34,767 bases of DNA from an uncultured Oscillospiraceae bacterium (GCA_905211675.1 CAJMBP010000006.1:1-34767); one strand, 5' to 3'; positions 1 to 9,661 are shown, counted from the stretch's first letter. Program-made: numbers and translations. Notes: a model not told the origin generated them from the sequence alone.

Positions 1-77
1 ATTGCTTGAAAGGAAGTTCATTATTCACTTTTACACAAACTTTTCGGCGGTCTCGGTAGTTATGATTTTTGATGTGT

Positions 78-1706
78 TTATTCGGCGGCTTCGATATTTG
101 CCTGCGTTTTTATGCTTCTTACAATCTTTTTGTACGCTGCCGAGGTAATTCTGCCCATTGGCATACCGTCAATGCTACATTGATATTTTGTTTCGTTTAC
201 CTTATAAAAGCTTACGGTCGCCTTTTTTCCGCTGTTGAAGTTAAAGGTAATTGTGCTTATCGGCTTGCCCGAAACTTCGTCAACCGTAAAATCGGTTAAC
301 TGTGTACCTACAAAGTTGGCATAAAACGATTGAAAACCGTCGGCGGAAATTTCGGTGCCGTTTGCCGAAATTTTATAAGTGTTGTTTGACTCTTCGTCCT
401 GTGTTGACGATATGTCAAATTTGATATTAGCGTCTTCTTCGGTAAATTCCATTGAAGACAGGTCACTTATTGAATACATAAAGGGATTTTTGTTGTAAAA
501 ATCTTCGGTCTTATAGCTTAAAAATTCAAACTGTTCGGTTGATACCTTTCTAATCATTGTGGCACCGTCATATACAACCGCGCAATAATTATCGTCAACA
601 ACCGAAATCACAAAGGTTTTGCTTTCGCCCTTTATTGTCATTGTAACAACGGCATCCGGGTCGTCAAGTCCCGCGTCTTTTACCGACTGTTCGGTTATGT
701 CAAAAGCATAGTTTCCGGAAACAGATACTTCATTTGAATAAAGACCTACAAGCGGAGAAAGCTTTTCGGAATTTGCAAAACGCTTTGTCGGTGTAGTAAT
801 GATATACGGCAGTATTCCGGCAGAGGCGCTGTCTTCATCGTTGTTGTTAATTGTAACTGTTTCGGGGAACAGCTTGCCCGACAGTGTTAAAGAATCAAAG
901 TATGCATAAGAGCCGTCGGCTTCCTTGTTTTCGTCGGTGTCAACACTGAAGGTTGTTGCGGGAATGGCGGTTTTGTCCGACAGGTCAAGAAGCTCAAACT
1001 GCAAATCGGACAGCTCATTGGTAGATACGACATAAATCTTGTCCGAACCGTCAAGCATAAAGTAATAACCCAAACCGTCGGGCGACTGCGCGCCCACCTT
1101 AAAGGCAAACGAACCGTTTGTCGCGTCTTCAACGCTTACTGTAATCAAGGGCTCGTTAAAACCGCATTCTTCGGCACTTTTTGTTGTGATTTCACGCACG
1201 GCTGTAACATTAGCCACCGCCGCAACAATAGATTTTACAGAATCCGAGCTTAACTTTGAAATGTCAATGCCGTCTACTGTCCAGTAGGTTGTGACCTCGG
1301 TTTCACCGCTGTCGTTTACCGCCTCGATTTGCTTTGTTGAAAATTTGAAACTTCCGTTTGTATTGGTAACATCAATAGCGGTAAAGTTAGAGGAATCTTT
1401 ATCAATTACCGATATATCTTCAAACACACTGCTTGGAGTCTCGTCCTCTTTAAGCTCTGGAATAAGCTTAACAACCGCTATTGTTCCGCCTACAAGCACA
1501 GCAACCGCAAGCGCGGCGGCAATAATTGAAACAAGCCTTTTTTTGCCTGTCTTTTTGGCGGAGCCGTCATTATGCTCGGCAGGTGCGGAAAAAACAGTGC
1601 TTTCTTCATTATCGGTATCGGTTTCGGCGGTTACTTCCTCATCGACGGTACCGTCGGTTATGGGCTGTTCGGCTTTTTGTTGATCGTTTTCGAAAAAATC
1701 ACTCAT
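78..1706 (-). CDS. DUF4340 domain-containing membrane-anchored protein
   Basis: 542-residue protein with an acidic N-terminal cytoplasmic stretch (about 1-53), one membrane segment at about 57-80 (begins KKRLVSIIAAALAVAVLVGG) and a long extracytoplasmic region. The outer region has repeated beta-rich units around phrases such as TYWTVDGIDIS and DDPDAVVTMTIKG, the style of DUF4340 proteins. Its ATG overlaps the stop of the upstream GldG-like gene by 4 nt, so the two are translationally coupled. It is the last of four genes, ATPase-permease-GldG-DUF4340, a set commonly seen together in Clostridia. The likely role is the accessory outer part of that ABC exporter; the substrate is unknown. Family call is by composition and context, not by search. 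Confidence 0.8.
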   Translation of the reverse strand: MSDFFENDQQKAEQPITDGTVDEEVTAETDTDNEESTVFSAPAEHNDGSAKKTGKKRLVSIIAAALAVAVLVGGTIAVVKLIPELKEDETPSSVFEDISVIDKDSSNFTAIDVTNTNGSFKFSTKQIEAVNDSGETEVTTYWTVDGIDISKLSSDSVKSIVAAVANVTAVREITTKSAEECGFNEPLITVSVEDATNGSFAFKVGAQSPDGLGYYFMLDGSDKIYVVSTNELSDLQFELLDLSDKTAIPATTFSVDTDENKEADGSYAYFDSLTLSGKLFPETVTINNNDEDSASAGILPYIITTPTKRFANSEKLSPLVGLYSNEVSVSGNYAFDITEQSVKDAGLDDPDAVVTMTIKGESKTFVISVVDDNYCAVVYDGATMIRKVSTEQFEFLSYKTEDFYNKNPFMYSISDLSSMEFTEEDANIKFDISSTQDEESNNTYKISANGTEISADGFQSFYANFVGTQLTDFTVDEVSGKPISTITFNFNSGKKATVSFYKVNETKYQCSIDGMPMGRITSAAYKKIVRSIKTQANIEAAE

Positions 1707-3397
1707 TGTGCGTTTCTTCTCCTTACATATACTGTGATACCGATTGCAATCATAAGTATGGGTATAATGAACATAAATATAGCCATTACAACCTTTGTGC
1801 TTCCGCTGCTTACCGAGGACGCAAAGCTTTCATTTTCGATAAACTTTGAAGTAAAGGTTATTGAGGTATCGCCCACATGGGTGGCACGGTCGGTACAGGC
1901 CATAACAATGTCTTGATTGCATACATCACTGTACGAAGACCATGTTGACTGAACAAATTCAACGCTTGAAAAAGCCATAACATAACTTGTGAGTTTGTTG
2001 TTGTCATCGTCGTAATCGGTTTCAACCGACTGAATAACACAGTCAAACTGTGCTTTTTCATCATCTGTATAATCTGCCCAATCTGCAGACGCACCCACAG
2101 GCGCCATAACTGCCGTCGGTGAGGTTTTCATCAAAGCGGTGGCTTTGCGTGTGGTGGATGACGCTTCGCAAACATTCATAGGAACATTTAGGTTTGCAAC
2201 AGAAACGTAGTCCTTAATGCTTGTTGTAATGTCGTCGTCTTCAAATGATTCGGGCAGAATAAATACAGTGCTTGGCGAATCTTTAATGTGGTAGTTGTCG
2301 CTGGTTTCAAATACCATACCCTCGTTTACCGCAATGCCCCATTCTTCTAAAAATTCATAAAGATTGGGTGTCGCGGGGCAGGACGCGTCTGCAAAGTAAA
2401 TCAGACCCTTGCCGAGCTTACCGTCATTGTCTAAAAATTTAGATATGGCGTCAAGCTCACTGCCTATGAAGTCGATTGTAGGAGCCGAAATTATAACAGC
2501 GTCATATTCGTCTGATATACTGTTTATAATTTTGTCCGAAATTTCGGTAATGCTGTAGTTGTTTGACGCGAGCAGTTCTTTGTAAGCGTCGGTGTAAGCG
2601 TTTGCGCTGTGGCCGGAAAGCACCGCAACATTTTTGGTGTCAACGCTTGTAACATAGGCTATGGCGCTTGTAAGCGCGTTTTCAAGCTTGTTTGCCGAAA
2701 GCGTTGATGTTGAATATCCGTAATAGGAGTTGCTTGAATCGGAGCTTGTGGCATAAATATCATTAAAGGTCAAAAGCTTTACGCGCTCACTGCCGCTTGC
2801 ATTGCTGGTTACCAAAATATCACCGTACACAAAAGAATACGAAGAATAGGATGTTGTTATGGCGGTAAATTCGGTTGATTGCGGGTCAACATATTTTATA
2901 ACAAAATTATCGTTGTACTCACCGTATTTTGAAACCAAGGTTTGTGTCTGTTCAAAATATTCCAAATCTACGCTTGAGTTTATTGCAACCTTGTAATAAT
3001 TCTGCGCATAGTAAGCCATGGTGTTGGCAAAATTCTCTTCGGCGCCGATTACGGTAATATCAACCTCGTGTTCAATACCTTTAATGTATTTAATGTTATC
3101 TTCGCTTATTGAGCTTTTTTTGTTGCTTGTCATATCGACTTCAAGGTGAAAACGGTCGCTCAAAGCGCCTACAAGCCAGTTAAATACTATAAGACCTGCA
3201 AGCACAATCGCGGTAATGGCAAGCGAGTAACCACCTCTTTTAAGCAAGGCTTGGTTTTTAAGCTTTTTGCTTTTAAACCTTTTAAAGAAAGCGCCGACAG
3301 TTGAGAGCATCTTTTTGAATTTGCTTTCTTTTGCTTCTTCCTCTAAAACAACAGCAGAGGTTTCAATTATTTCTTTGTTTTCGTTTTTGTTATTCAT
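1703..3397 (-). CDS. GldG-like ABC transporter auxiliary protein
   Basis: 564 residues. A charged cytoplasmic N-terminus is followed by a membrane segment at about 57-79, a large extracytoplasmic domain and a C-terminal membrane segment at about 536-558 ending in VRRRNAQ. The outer domain begins with the GldG-type pattern (a beta strand DMTSNKKSSISEDNIKYIKG, then HEVDITVIGAEE) and contains the GATase-like AVLSGHSANAY strand typical of ABC_transp_aux proteins. This is the auxiliary component of a Gld-type ABC exporter; in Bacteroidetes the homologue serves gliding/secretion, but in Clostridia the substrate is not known. It sits 14 nt downstream of the permease and overlaps the DUF4340 gene by 4 nt. 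RBS AGGAGG-like sequence (rc of cctcctt near 3407-3413) precedes the ATG. Confidence 0.85.
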   Translation of the reverse strand: MNNKNENKEIIETSAVVLEEEAKESKFKKMLSTVGAFFKRFKSKKLKNQALLKRGGYSLAITAIVLAGLIVFNWLVGALSDRFHLEVDMTSNKKSSISEDNIKYIKGIEHEVDITVIGAEENFANTMAYYAQNYYKVAINSSVDLEYFEQTQTLVSKYGEYNDNFVIKYVDPQSTEFTAITTSYSSYSFVYGDILVTSNASGSERVKLLTFNDIYATSSDSSNSYYGYSTSTLSANKLENALTSAIAYVTSVDTKNVAVLSGHSANAYTDAYKELLASNNYSITEISDKIINSISDEYDAVIISAPTIDFIGSELDAISKFLDNDGKLGKGLIYFADASCPATPNLYEFLEEWGIAVNEGMVFETSDNYHIKDSPSTVFILPESFEDDDITTSIKDYVSVANLNVPMNVCEASSTTRKATALMKTSPTAVMAPVGASADWADYTDDEKAQFDCVIQSVETDYDDDNNKLTSYVMAFSSVEFVQSTWSSYSDVCNQDIVMACTDRATHVGDTSITFTSKFIENESFASSVSSGSTKVVMAIFMFIIPILMIAIGITVYVRRRNAQ

Positions 3398-3411
3398 AAT
3401 TTTCTACCTCC

Positions 3412-4158
3412 TTAAGACCATCTTCTCTTTTCGAGCGAGCGCTCGGTCAAGAATATAAATGCCGCGGTAATGCTTACAAAGTAAACCATATCTTTAACAA
3501 CAAACACCTGATTACCAAAGCTTTCAAGCACACTTGTAAAGTTCATTCCGCCTACGAAATCTGCAAATCTTTCAATTATCCACGCTATTATTTTTGTAAA
3601 CCAGTTGTTTGCGGCAGGAGCGTTTATTGCACTTGCAAAGCTGCCCGACAGCATAATGAATATATTGACAACAAGTGTAATTATGATTGACATTATCGGG
3701 CTTTCGGTAATAGATGAAATGAACATACCTATCGAAATCAGAGCCGCTCCGAAAAGCAGAATACCGATAAGGGCATATATGTAATAGAAAATATTAACCG
3801 AAACATAAGACAGAACGATTATTTCATAAACAATCGTAGGCGCAAAGCCTATTGCATAAAATGCGAGTGCCGCAAAGAATTTGCCGAATACTATGTTTAT
3901 AAGTTTAACCGGCGCGGTAAACAGAACCTGATCGGTTTTTTGACGACGCTCGTCACTGAAAAGCCTCATTGTTATAACCGGTGTTATAAAAAGCAAAATC
4001 TGAGCAATACCGATTATGGAGTATTCAACATAAGGCAAGCCTGCGCTGTAGTAATTTGAAAACATAAAACCGGTAAAGAAATAAAATACGGCAAGAATAA
4101 CAAAACCTAACGGGTTTGTAAAACATGCTTTGAATTCACGCTTAAAAACTGCCAGCAT
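3412..4158 (-). CDS. ABC transporter permease, GldF-like (ABC-2 type)
   Basis: 248-residue integral membrane protein with about six hydrophobic segments. It starts MLAVFKREFKACFTNPLGFV, the typical N-terminus of ABC-2 permeases (an amphipathic coupling helix followed by the first membrane span). The cytoplasmic loop with MRLFSDERRQKTDQVLFTAP is the usual conserved loop of the GldF/NosY-like group. The start codon shares one base with the stop of the ATPase gene (TAATG), indicating coupled translation. It should form the membrane channel for the ATPase encoded just upstream, with the GldG-like and DUF4340 proteins as outer partners. Confidence 0.88.
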   Translation of the reverse strand: MLAVFKREFKACFTNPLGFVILAVFYFFTGFMFSNYYSAGLPYVEYSIIGIAQILLFITPVITMRLFSDERRQKTDQVLFTAPVKLINIVFGKFFAALAFYAIGFAPTIVYEIIVLSYVSVNIFYYIYALIGILLFGAALISIGMFISSITESPIMSIIITLVVNIFIMLSGSFASAINAPAANNWFTKIIAWIIERFADFVGGMNFTSVLESFGNQVFVVKDMVYFVSITAAFIFLTERSLEKRRWS

Positions 4159-5246
4159 TACCGTTCATCCTCCTTAACAAGATTTTCTTCGGGCGTATCA
4201 ATATCGTTTTTACGAATCTTGTATAATTTGATTCCGCCGGTATTTTCGTCGTTATCGATTTCATCTGTGTCGTCATCTTGTGCAAAGCCGAGCATTTTGC
4301 GGGCTTCGTCATTGTTCGGCGCCTGAGTAAGCTTTAAGAAAATCTGTTCAAGAGTCAGTCTGTTGCTTGTAAGCGACAAAAGCTGCTTTTTGCGTTCGGC
4401 CACTCTGCCTGAAATTCCCGCACGGACATCGGCGTTGTCCTCGGGTATGATTTCAAAGTCATAAGCGCCCGATTCTTTTTTGCCGAGCGAGATTACATCT
4501 TTAACGCCCTTTACCGCCTTTAAAGCCGCCAGCATATCACGCTCGTCGCATATAATACGCGCTACAAGGCTGTTGTTTGTAGAAAGCTTTTCGGAAAGGT
4601 TGTCCTGCAAATCGTCGGCAATAATTTCGCCGTAGTTTATAATTATAATTCGGTCGCAAACCGCCTGAATTTCAGACAAAATGTGCGATGACAAAATAAT
4701 TGTGTGGTTTTTGCCCAGCTTTGCAATAAGGTTGCGTATTTCAATAATTTGCTGCGGGTCAAGACCTACCGTAGGCTCGTCCAAAATCAGAACATCGGGG
4801 TTACCTATCAGTGCCTGCGCAAAGCCCACACGCTGACGGTAACCTTTTGAAAGATTTTTTATAAGTCTGTTTTGCACATTCGAAATATTTACAAGACGCA
4901 TTATTTCGTCAATGTGAGGAGCCTTCGGAAATTTAACCTTTTTTAGGTCATAAACAAAGTTAAGATACTCCCTTACCTTCATATCGGGGTAAAGGGGAGG
5001 CAGTTCGGGCAGATAGCCAATGCGGCGTTTTGCCTGCTCGGGATTTTCGGCAATGTCAAAACCGTCGATGGTAACCTTGCCCTGTGTCAGTGAAAGATAC
5101 CCTGTAAGAATATTCATTATTGTAGACTTACCTGCGCCGTTAGGGCCCAAAAAGCCGACAACCTCACCCTTTTGAATTGAAAAGCTTACATTTTCAACCG
5201 CAAGGTATGTACCGTACCTTTTACTGAGTCCGGTGACTTCAATCAT
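4158..5246 (-). CDS. ABC transporter ATP-binding protein, GldA-like
   Basis: 362-residue ABC ATPase. Walker A is GPNGAGKST at 34-42, the signature LSKGYRQ starts at 132, Walker B LILDEP ends at 157, and the switch histidine lies in ILSSHIL. It ends with a roughly 130-residue C-terminal regulatory extension and an acidic tail (DDDTDEIDNDENT), longer than minimal ATPases, as in GldA/NatA-like exporters. First gene of the four-gene operon; an AAGGAG ribosome-binding site (rc near 5256-5261) precedes its ATG. The upstream 5247-5459 region is AT-rich and shared with the divergent LCP-like gene. It energises export of an unknown substrate. Confidence 0.93.
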   Translation of the reverse strand: MIEVTGLSKRYGTYLAVENVSFSIQKGEVVGFLGPNGAGKSTIMNILTGYLSLTQGKVTIDGFDIAENPEQAKRRIGYLPELPPLYPDMKVREYLNFVYDLKKVKFPKAPHIDEIMRLVNISNVQNRLIKNLSKGYRQRVGFAQALIGNPDVLILDEPTVGLDPQQIIEIRNLIAKLGKNHTIILSSHILSEIQAVCDRIIIINYGEIIADDLQDNLSEKLSTNNSLVARIICDERDMLAALKAVKGVKDVISLGKKESGAYDFEIIPEDNADVRAGISGRVAERKKQLLSLTSNRLTLEQIFLKLTQAPNNDEARKMLGFAQDDDTDEIDNDENTGGIKLYKIRKNDIDTPEENLVKEDER

Positions 5247-5350
5247 TTTTACTACTCCTTTATAATAAAGTTTCTGAAATTCATTTTACCAAACAAATAA
5301 ATACAATTTGTAAATAAAATGTAAAAACGGCCGTACAAATACATAGATAT

Positions 5351-5379
5351 TATACAACTTATACATTATACATTATAAT
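5351..5379 (+). promoter_or_regulatory. Possible sigma-A promoter for the LCP-like/transglutaminase pair
   Basis: A TATACA box at 5351-5356 and a perfect TATAAT at 5374-5379 are separated by 17 bp, about 80 nt before the chosen start of the LCP-like gene. The -35 matches only four of six consensus bases and the area is very AT-rich, with a short tandem repeat (ATACATT) inside, so the call is tentative. Confidence 0.4.
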
Positions 5380-5459
5380 ACCTTAATATTCAAGAATAAT
5401 TTTAGCTCGGCGCCGTATTGCAAGTCCGATTTTTGTTCATACTATTTCGGGTGATTTTT

Positions 5460-6083
5460 TTGAGGCGTAATTTTTTTTGCAAAACCGTTTTTAAAAGGGC
5501 TGTTGTAATTGTAAGCAGCGCGCTCGTTTTCTTTTTAGGGGCGTACGCTTATCTTGATTATAACCTGAATCGGCAAACCGCCGAGGCCGACCGAAAAGAT
5601 TATACGGTGCCTTACGAGCAAATACCCGAAAACGCAGGTATTGTCTTTTTGCTGCCCGACGGCAGTGCGGTGCTTGCGTATCTTGATTTTGAAAATGATT
5701 GTATCAATGTTATAAACATTGAGCGGTATGACAGCGGTAATGATTTGTATTACGGTTACACGGCAGATTTTACCGTTGAGACAGATTATAAGCTCATAGG
5801 CGGAATTATCGACCGTATAGGCGGAGTGAATATTGAAATTGACGGTGAAATACTGCGCTATACAGGCGTTCAGGTTATTGATTTAATCTCGCAAAATTCA
5901 AACGACAACATAAAAAATCAGATAATTATCGGGATTTTTGAACAAATTTCAAAAAATAACTTTTCAAAAGACGATTTATTGTATATAATAGAAAACAGTA
6001 ACAGCAGTCTCACGGTTATAGACTGTGTGTATTGGCTTGATCATATAGGTCAGATTTGCAGAACAATAAATTTTGTTAATTGA
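5460..6083 (+). CDS. Small membrane-anchored LCP-like (LytR-CpsA-Psr) protein, degenerate
   Basis: About 207 residues from a TTG at 5460, chosen because a GGGTGA ribosome-binding sequence lies 5 nt upstream; an upstream TTG at 5418 in the same frame has no clear site. A basic N-terminus and one membrane segment (about 12-32) precede an outer domain. The segment DYKLIGGIIDRIGGVNIEID followed by RYTGVQVIDLI resembles the core of LCP cell-wall ligases (the GGV-I strand, then the L-G-AL helix), and INIERYD resembles the LCP strand bearing the phosphate-binding arginine. The domain is much shorter than a standard LCP enzyme and most of its acidic and arginine active-site residues cannot be found, so catalysis is doubtful. 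It is followed after 9 nt by a transglutaminase lipoprotein gene, suggesting a joint envelope role. It could equally be an unrelated hypothetical protein. Confidence 0.6.
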   Translation: MRRNFFCKTVFKRAVVIVSSALVFFLGAYAYLDYNLNRQTAEADRKDYTVPYEQIPENAGIVFLLPDGSAVLAYLDFENDCINVINIERYDSGNDLYYGYTADFTVETDYKLIGGIIDRIGGVNIEIDGEILRYTGVQVIDLISQNSNDNIKNQIIIGIFEQISKNNFSKDDLLYIIENSNSSLTVIDCVYWLDHIGQICRTINFVN

Positions 6084-6092
6084 GGAGATTTT

Positions 6093-7505
6093 ATGAAAAG
6101 AGCATTATCATTTTTAGTTGCATTACTGTTGATTTTGTGCGTTGGGTGTCGCAAAATTTCCGACGGCTATATGTCGTCAGATACATACACCGATTATACA
6201 AGCGATATAACTGTTGTATCAGATGACGGTGTTTCAAATGTTGACGGTGTTGTAAGCAATATTGAGTCTGACATAAGCGGTAAAGAAAATGCGGGTGAGG
6301 TTACCGTGAGCCGAGAAACTTCGAGCTTTATTGACAACGGTGTTAATAAACCGAGTACCGACACGGGCATTTCATCGGCCGTTGAAGCCGGCAAACAGAA
6401 TGCGATTGTCGACAGCAGCATAAACTCTGACGATGCAGTTGAAATCGAGCAGGCAGATGTAAATACAAGCGGAACTAAACCGTTGTATTACAATTATCTG
6501 ACCGATACGCAAAAGCAAATATACAGATTTATGAAATCTGCCGCCGAGAATATGACCGAGGGTATTTTTTCGGTCGGTGCGGTTTCGAGCAAAGAGAATA
6601 ACAGATTTAGTGATATTACCATAGCGTTTCGGGCCATGTCGAGCGATAACCCGCAGATCTTCTGGTTACCTAATTCTTACATCACATCATCCGACGGAAG
6701 CTCGGTTGCCTTTTCTTATCACGAAAACGGTTATGATATAAATTACAGTATTCCAAGCAGTAAACTAAGTTCCGAAAATAAAAAATTGAATGATGCGGTT
6801 TCGCGTCTTACGGCAGAGGCAAACTCACTTGACAGTCGGTTTAAAAAAGAGCTTTATTTTCACGATTGGCTTTGTAATAATGTTACCTACGGAACCGACG
6901 GCACTCAAAACAGCTATACCGCATACGGCGCTTTGGTAAACGGAAAAGCCGTTTGCGAGGGTTATTCGCGCGCTATGCAGCTGCTTTGCGACAGTGTTAA
7001 TATTCCATGTACGGTGGTTTACGGTCACTCAAAGAATATAGGTCACATGTGGAATATTATTGACCCCGGCGACGGATGGTACAACCTTGACGTCACTTGG
7101 GATGACGATGCCGAATTCGGTGTTGTAAGGCACGCGTATTTTAATGTGAGCAACAGTGTAATTAAAGCCGACCACACTATTTTTGATGCCGTAAAGCCGA
7201 ATAAATCTTACACGGGTTCCGATTTCTTTAATATTTATTTGTATGATTGTAACAGTATGAATTACAATTATTTTGAAAAGAATAAGCTGATTTTTAACGA
7301 TGATATGACAAATAATACAAAGCTTATAACCGACGCTTTGAAAAAGGGGCAAACACACCTTGAGCTTTTGTATAAAAACAGCAACAGCGACTGTGCAAGT
7401 GCTTTAAATCAGCTTAATTCGGCGCTTTATTCTCATGGTATATATGTTAACAAATACTCCAATTTAGGAAATGCCGTAGTTGTTTGGTGGACATCAATTC
7501 AGTAG
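6093..7505 (+). CDS. Transglutaminase-like lipoprotein
   Basis: 470 residues. An N-terminal lipoprotein-type signal (MKRALSFLVALLLILCVGC) ends in a Cys at about residue 19; the lipobox is imperfect, with Cys at -3. A Ser/Thr/Asp-rich linker of about 110 residues follows. The catalytic domain lies at about 225-345 with a visible triad: Cys288 in NGKAVCEGYS, His318 in GHMWNI and Asp333 in YNLDVTWDD, the pattern of the bacterial transglutaminase/protease superfamily. The C-terminal about 120 residues have no domain I recognise. A GAGGAG ribosome-binding site precedes the ATG, and the gene is 9 nt after the LCP-like gene, so they are probably one operon. Likely role: protein cross-linking or peptide cleavage at the outer membrane face; substrate unknown. 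Confidence 0.85.
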   Translation: MKRALSFLVALLLILCVGCRKISDGYMSSDTYTDYTSDITVVSDDGVSNVDGVVSNIESDISGKENAGEVTVSRETSSFIDNGVNKPSTDTGISSAVEAGKQNAIVDSSINSDDAVEIEQADVNTSGTKPLYYNYLTDTQKQIYRFMKSAAENMTEGIFSVGAVSSKENNRFSDITIAFRAMSSDNPQIFWLPNSYITSSDGSSVAFSYHENGYDINYSIPSSKLSSENKKLNDAVSRLTAEANSLDSRFKKELYFHDWLCNNVTYGTDGTQNSYTAYGALVNGKAVCEGYSRAMQLLCDSVNIPCTVVYGHSKNIGHMWNIIDPGDGWYNLDVTWDDDAEFGVVRHAYFNVSNSVIKADHTIFDAVKPNKSYTGSDFFNIYLYDCNSMNYNYFEKNKLIFNDDMTNNTKLITDALKKGQTHLELLYKNSNSDCASALNQLNSALYSHGIYVNKYSNLGNAVVVWWTSIQ

Positions 7506-7558
7506 TCATAATACGGTAAGTACATTATATAACCTTAATTTGTATCGGGGGAGAAGAT

Positions 7559-9649
7559 TTGAGCAGAGTGGATGAGATTTTCGGAGTGAATGTTTTCGGC
7601 GACTCGGTTATGAAGGAGCGTTTGCCCGAAAATGTTTACAACGAATTAAAAACAGCAATATCGCAGGGTAAAAGCATTGATCGCAAAATTGCCGATATTG
7701 TTGCAAATACAATGAAAGATTGGGCGGTTGAAAAGGGAGCCACACATTACACACATTGGTTTCAGCCTATGACGGGCATTACCGCCGAAAAGCATGACAG
7801 CTTTATATCAACCGACGGTAACAGCGGCATAATACTTGAATTTTCGGGCAAAGAGCTTATTAAGGGAGAGTCCGACGCATCATCCTTTCCGTCGGGCGGA
7901 CTCCGCGCCACCTTTGAAGCGCGCGGCTACACCGCTTGGGACCCAAGCTCTTACGCTTTTGTAAAGGACAATACCCTTTGCATACCTACGGCGTTTTGCT
8001 CATACAACGGCGAGGCGCTTGACCAAAAAACTCCGCTTTTGCGTTCTATGGAGGCAATAGACAAGCAGGCGTTGCGTATAGCAAAGCTGTTTGGTATTAC
8101 CGATGCAAAAAGTATTAACGCTACCGTAGGACCCGAGCAGGAATATTTTTTGATTGACAGTGAATTGGCGCAAAAGCGCCCCGACCTCATTTTTTGCGGC
8201 AGAACCTTAATAGGGGCTGAGCCGCCTAAGGGGCAAGAGATGTACGACCACTACTTCGGCGTAATAAAGCCGCGCGTTAAGGCGTTTATGCGCGAGCTTG
8301 ACGAAGAGCTTTGGAAGCTTGGCGTTTTTGCCAAAACCGAGCATAACGAGGCAGCACCCGCTCAACACGAGCTTGCTCCCGTATATACAACCGTTAATAT
8401 TGCGGCAGACCATAATCAGCTTACTATGGAGCTTATGAAAAAAATTGCCGAAAAACACGGTATGCTGTGTCTTTTGCATGAAAAGCCATTTAAGGGTGTA
8501 AGCGGAAGCGGTAAGCATAACAACTGGTCAATTTCAACCGACACAGGCGTCAACTTTTTAAAGGCGGGTAAAAACCCAAGCGATAATCTGCTGTTTTTAC
8601 TGACTCTTGCGGCGGTTATTCGCGCCGTTGACGAGCATCAGGATTTACTGCGCGTTTCGGTTGCGTCTATAGGCAACGACCACCGTTTAGGCGGGGCAGA
8701 GGCGCCGCCCGCCATTGTTTCAATGTATTTAGGCGATGACCTTAACGAGATTTTAGAGTCTGTCGAACGCGGTGAGCATCATAACGATACCGACAAAATT
8801 AAAATGACGGTAGGCACCGAAATTATACCCTACATAAGAAAAGACAACACCGACCGCAACCGCACGTCCCCCTTTGCGTTTACGGGTAATAAGTTTGAAT
8901 TCAGAATGTTAGGCTCTGCCTCGTCCGTTTCCGAAACAAATGTTGTGCTTAACACCATTGTCGCCGATGTTTTTAAAGATTTTGCCGACAGGCTTGAAAA
9001 TTCCAAAGATTTTGAAAAGGATGTAACAGAGCTTATACGCGCAACATATAAAGAGCATAAGCGAATTATATTTAACGGCGACGGTTATTCAAAGGCGTGG
9101 GAGCAGGAGGCGGCAAAACGCGGGCTTTTAAACCTTCGCACTACCGTAGATGCCGTTCCGTATTTGCGCAAAAAAGAAAATATAGAGCTGTTTGAACGTC
9201 ACGGGGTTTACAACCGAACCGAAATAAACTGCCGTGCGGATATAGCGCTTGAAAGCTACAGTAAAACAATGCACATTGAAGCGCTTACATTGCTTGAGAT
9301 GATAAAGCGTGACATTATACCCGCAATCAGCCGTTATGAAAGTAAGCTTTGCAAAACCGTTGCCGATAAAAAGGCGATATGCGATTCATTTGACTGTGAC
9401 GCCGAAATCAAAATTGTCGAAAAGCTTTCCTGCTATAACGGTCATTTGAGTCGTTTGGTTGACGAGCTTGAAGCCGCGGTTGACGAATCGCAAAACACCG
9501 CCGACCTACTGAGCCGTGCGCGGCTTTACTGCGACAAGGTGTTGTTCATAATGGGAAACATACGCCGCATAGCAGACGATGCCGAAAAGGTAGTGGCGCG
9601 TGAATATTGGCCATATCCCACATACGGCGATATTTTGTTTAAAGTATAA
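7559..9649 (+). CDS. glnN: Glutamine synthetase type III
   Basis: 696 residues, the normal size for GSIII. It makes glutamine from glutamate, ammonia and ATP in the cytoplasm. Family motifs are clear: SATVGPEQEYFLID (metal/glutamate site), NEAAPAQHELAPVYTTVN, the ATP-site region KPFKGVSGSGKHNNWS and NKFEFRMLGSASS. The start is a TTG at 7559 with GGGGGAGA 5-12 nt upstream; no in-frame ATG fits better. It appears to be a single-gene transcript: a strong intrinsic terminator follows at 9662. No nitrogen-control site is recognised in the 53-nt upstream gap. Confidence 0.96.
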   Translation: MSRVDEIFGVNVFGDSVMKERLPENVYNELKTAISQGKSIDRKIADIVANTMKDWAVEKGATHYTHWFQPMTGITAEKHDSFISTDGNSGIILEFSGKELIKGESDASSFPSGGLRATFEARGYTAWDPSSYAFVKDNTLCIPTAFCSYNGEALDQKTPLLRSMEAIDKQALRIAKLFGITDAKSINATVGPEQEYFLIDSELAQKRPDLIFCGRTLIGAEPPKGQEMYDHYFGVIKPRVKAFMRELDEELWKLGVFAKTEHNEAAPAQHELAPVYTTVNIAADHNQLTMELMKKIAEKHGMLCLLHEKPFKGVSGSGKHNNWSISTDTGVNFLKAGKNPSDNLLFLLTLAAVIRAVDEHQDLLRVSVASIGNDHRLGGAEAPPAIVSMYLGDDLNEILESVERGEHHNDTDKIKMTVGTEIIPYIRKDNTDRNRTSPFAFTGNKFEFRMLGSASSVSETNVVLNTIVADVFKDFADRLENSKDFEKDVTELIRATYKEHKRIIFNGDGYSKAWEQEAAKRGLLNLRTTVDAVPYLRKKENIELFERHGVYNRTEINCRADIALESYSKTMHIEALTLLEMIKRDIIPAISRYESKLCKTVADKKAICDSFDCDAEIKIVEKLSCYNGHLSRLVDELEAAVDESQNTADLLSRARLYCDKVLFIMGNIRRIADDAEKVVAREYWPYPTYGDILFKV

Positions 9650-9661
9650 TATTAAATGTTG

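Noticed and set aside
1..77. Possible start of another minus-strand gene (ATG at 21-19 running off the left edge)
   Set aside because: Only seven codons are visible and there is no clear ribosome-binding site; nothing else is recognisable in these 77 bases.
5350..5380. Short tandem repeat of ATACATT as a possible regulatory array or CRISPR remnant
   Set aside because: Only two or three 7-nt units in very AT-rich DNA; no repeat-spacer pattern anywhere in the window.
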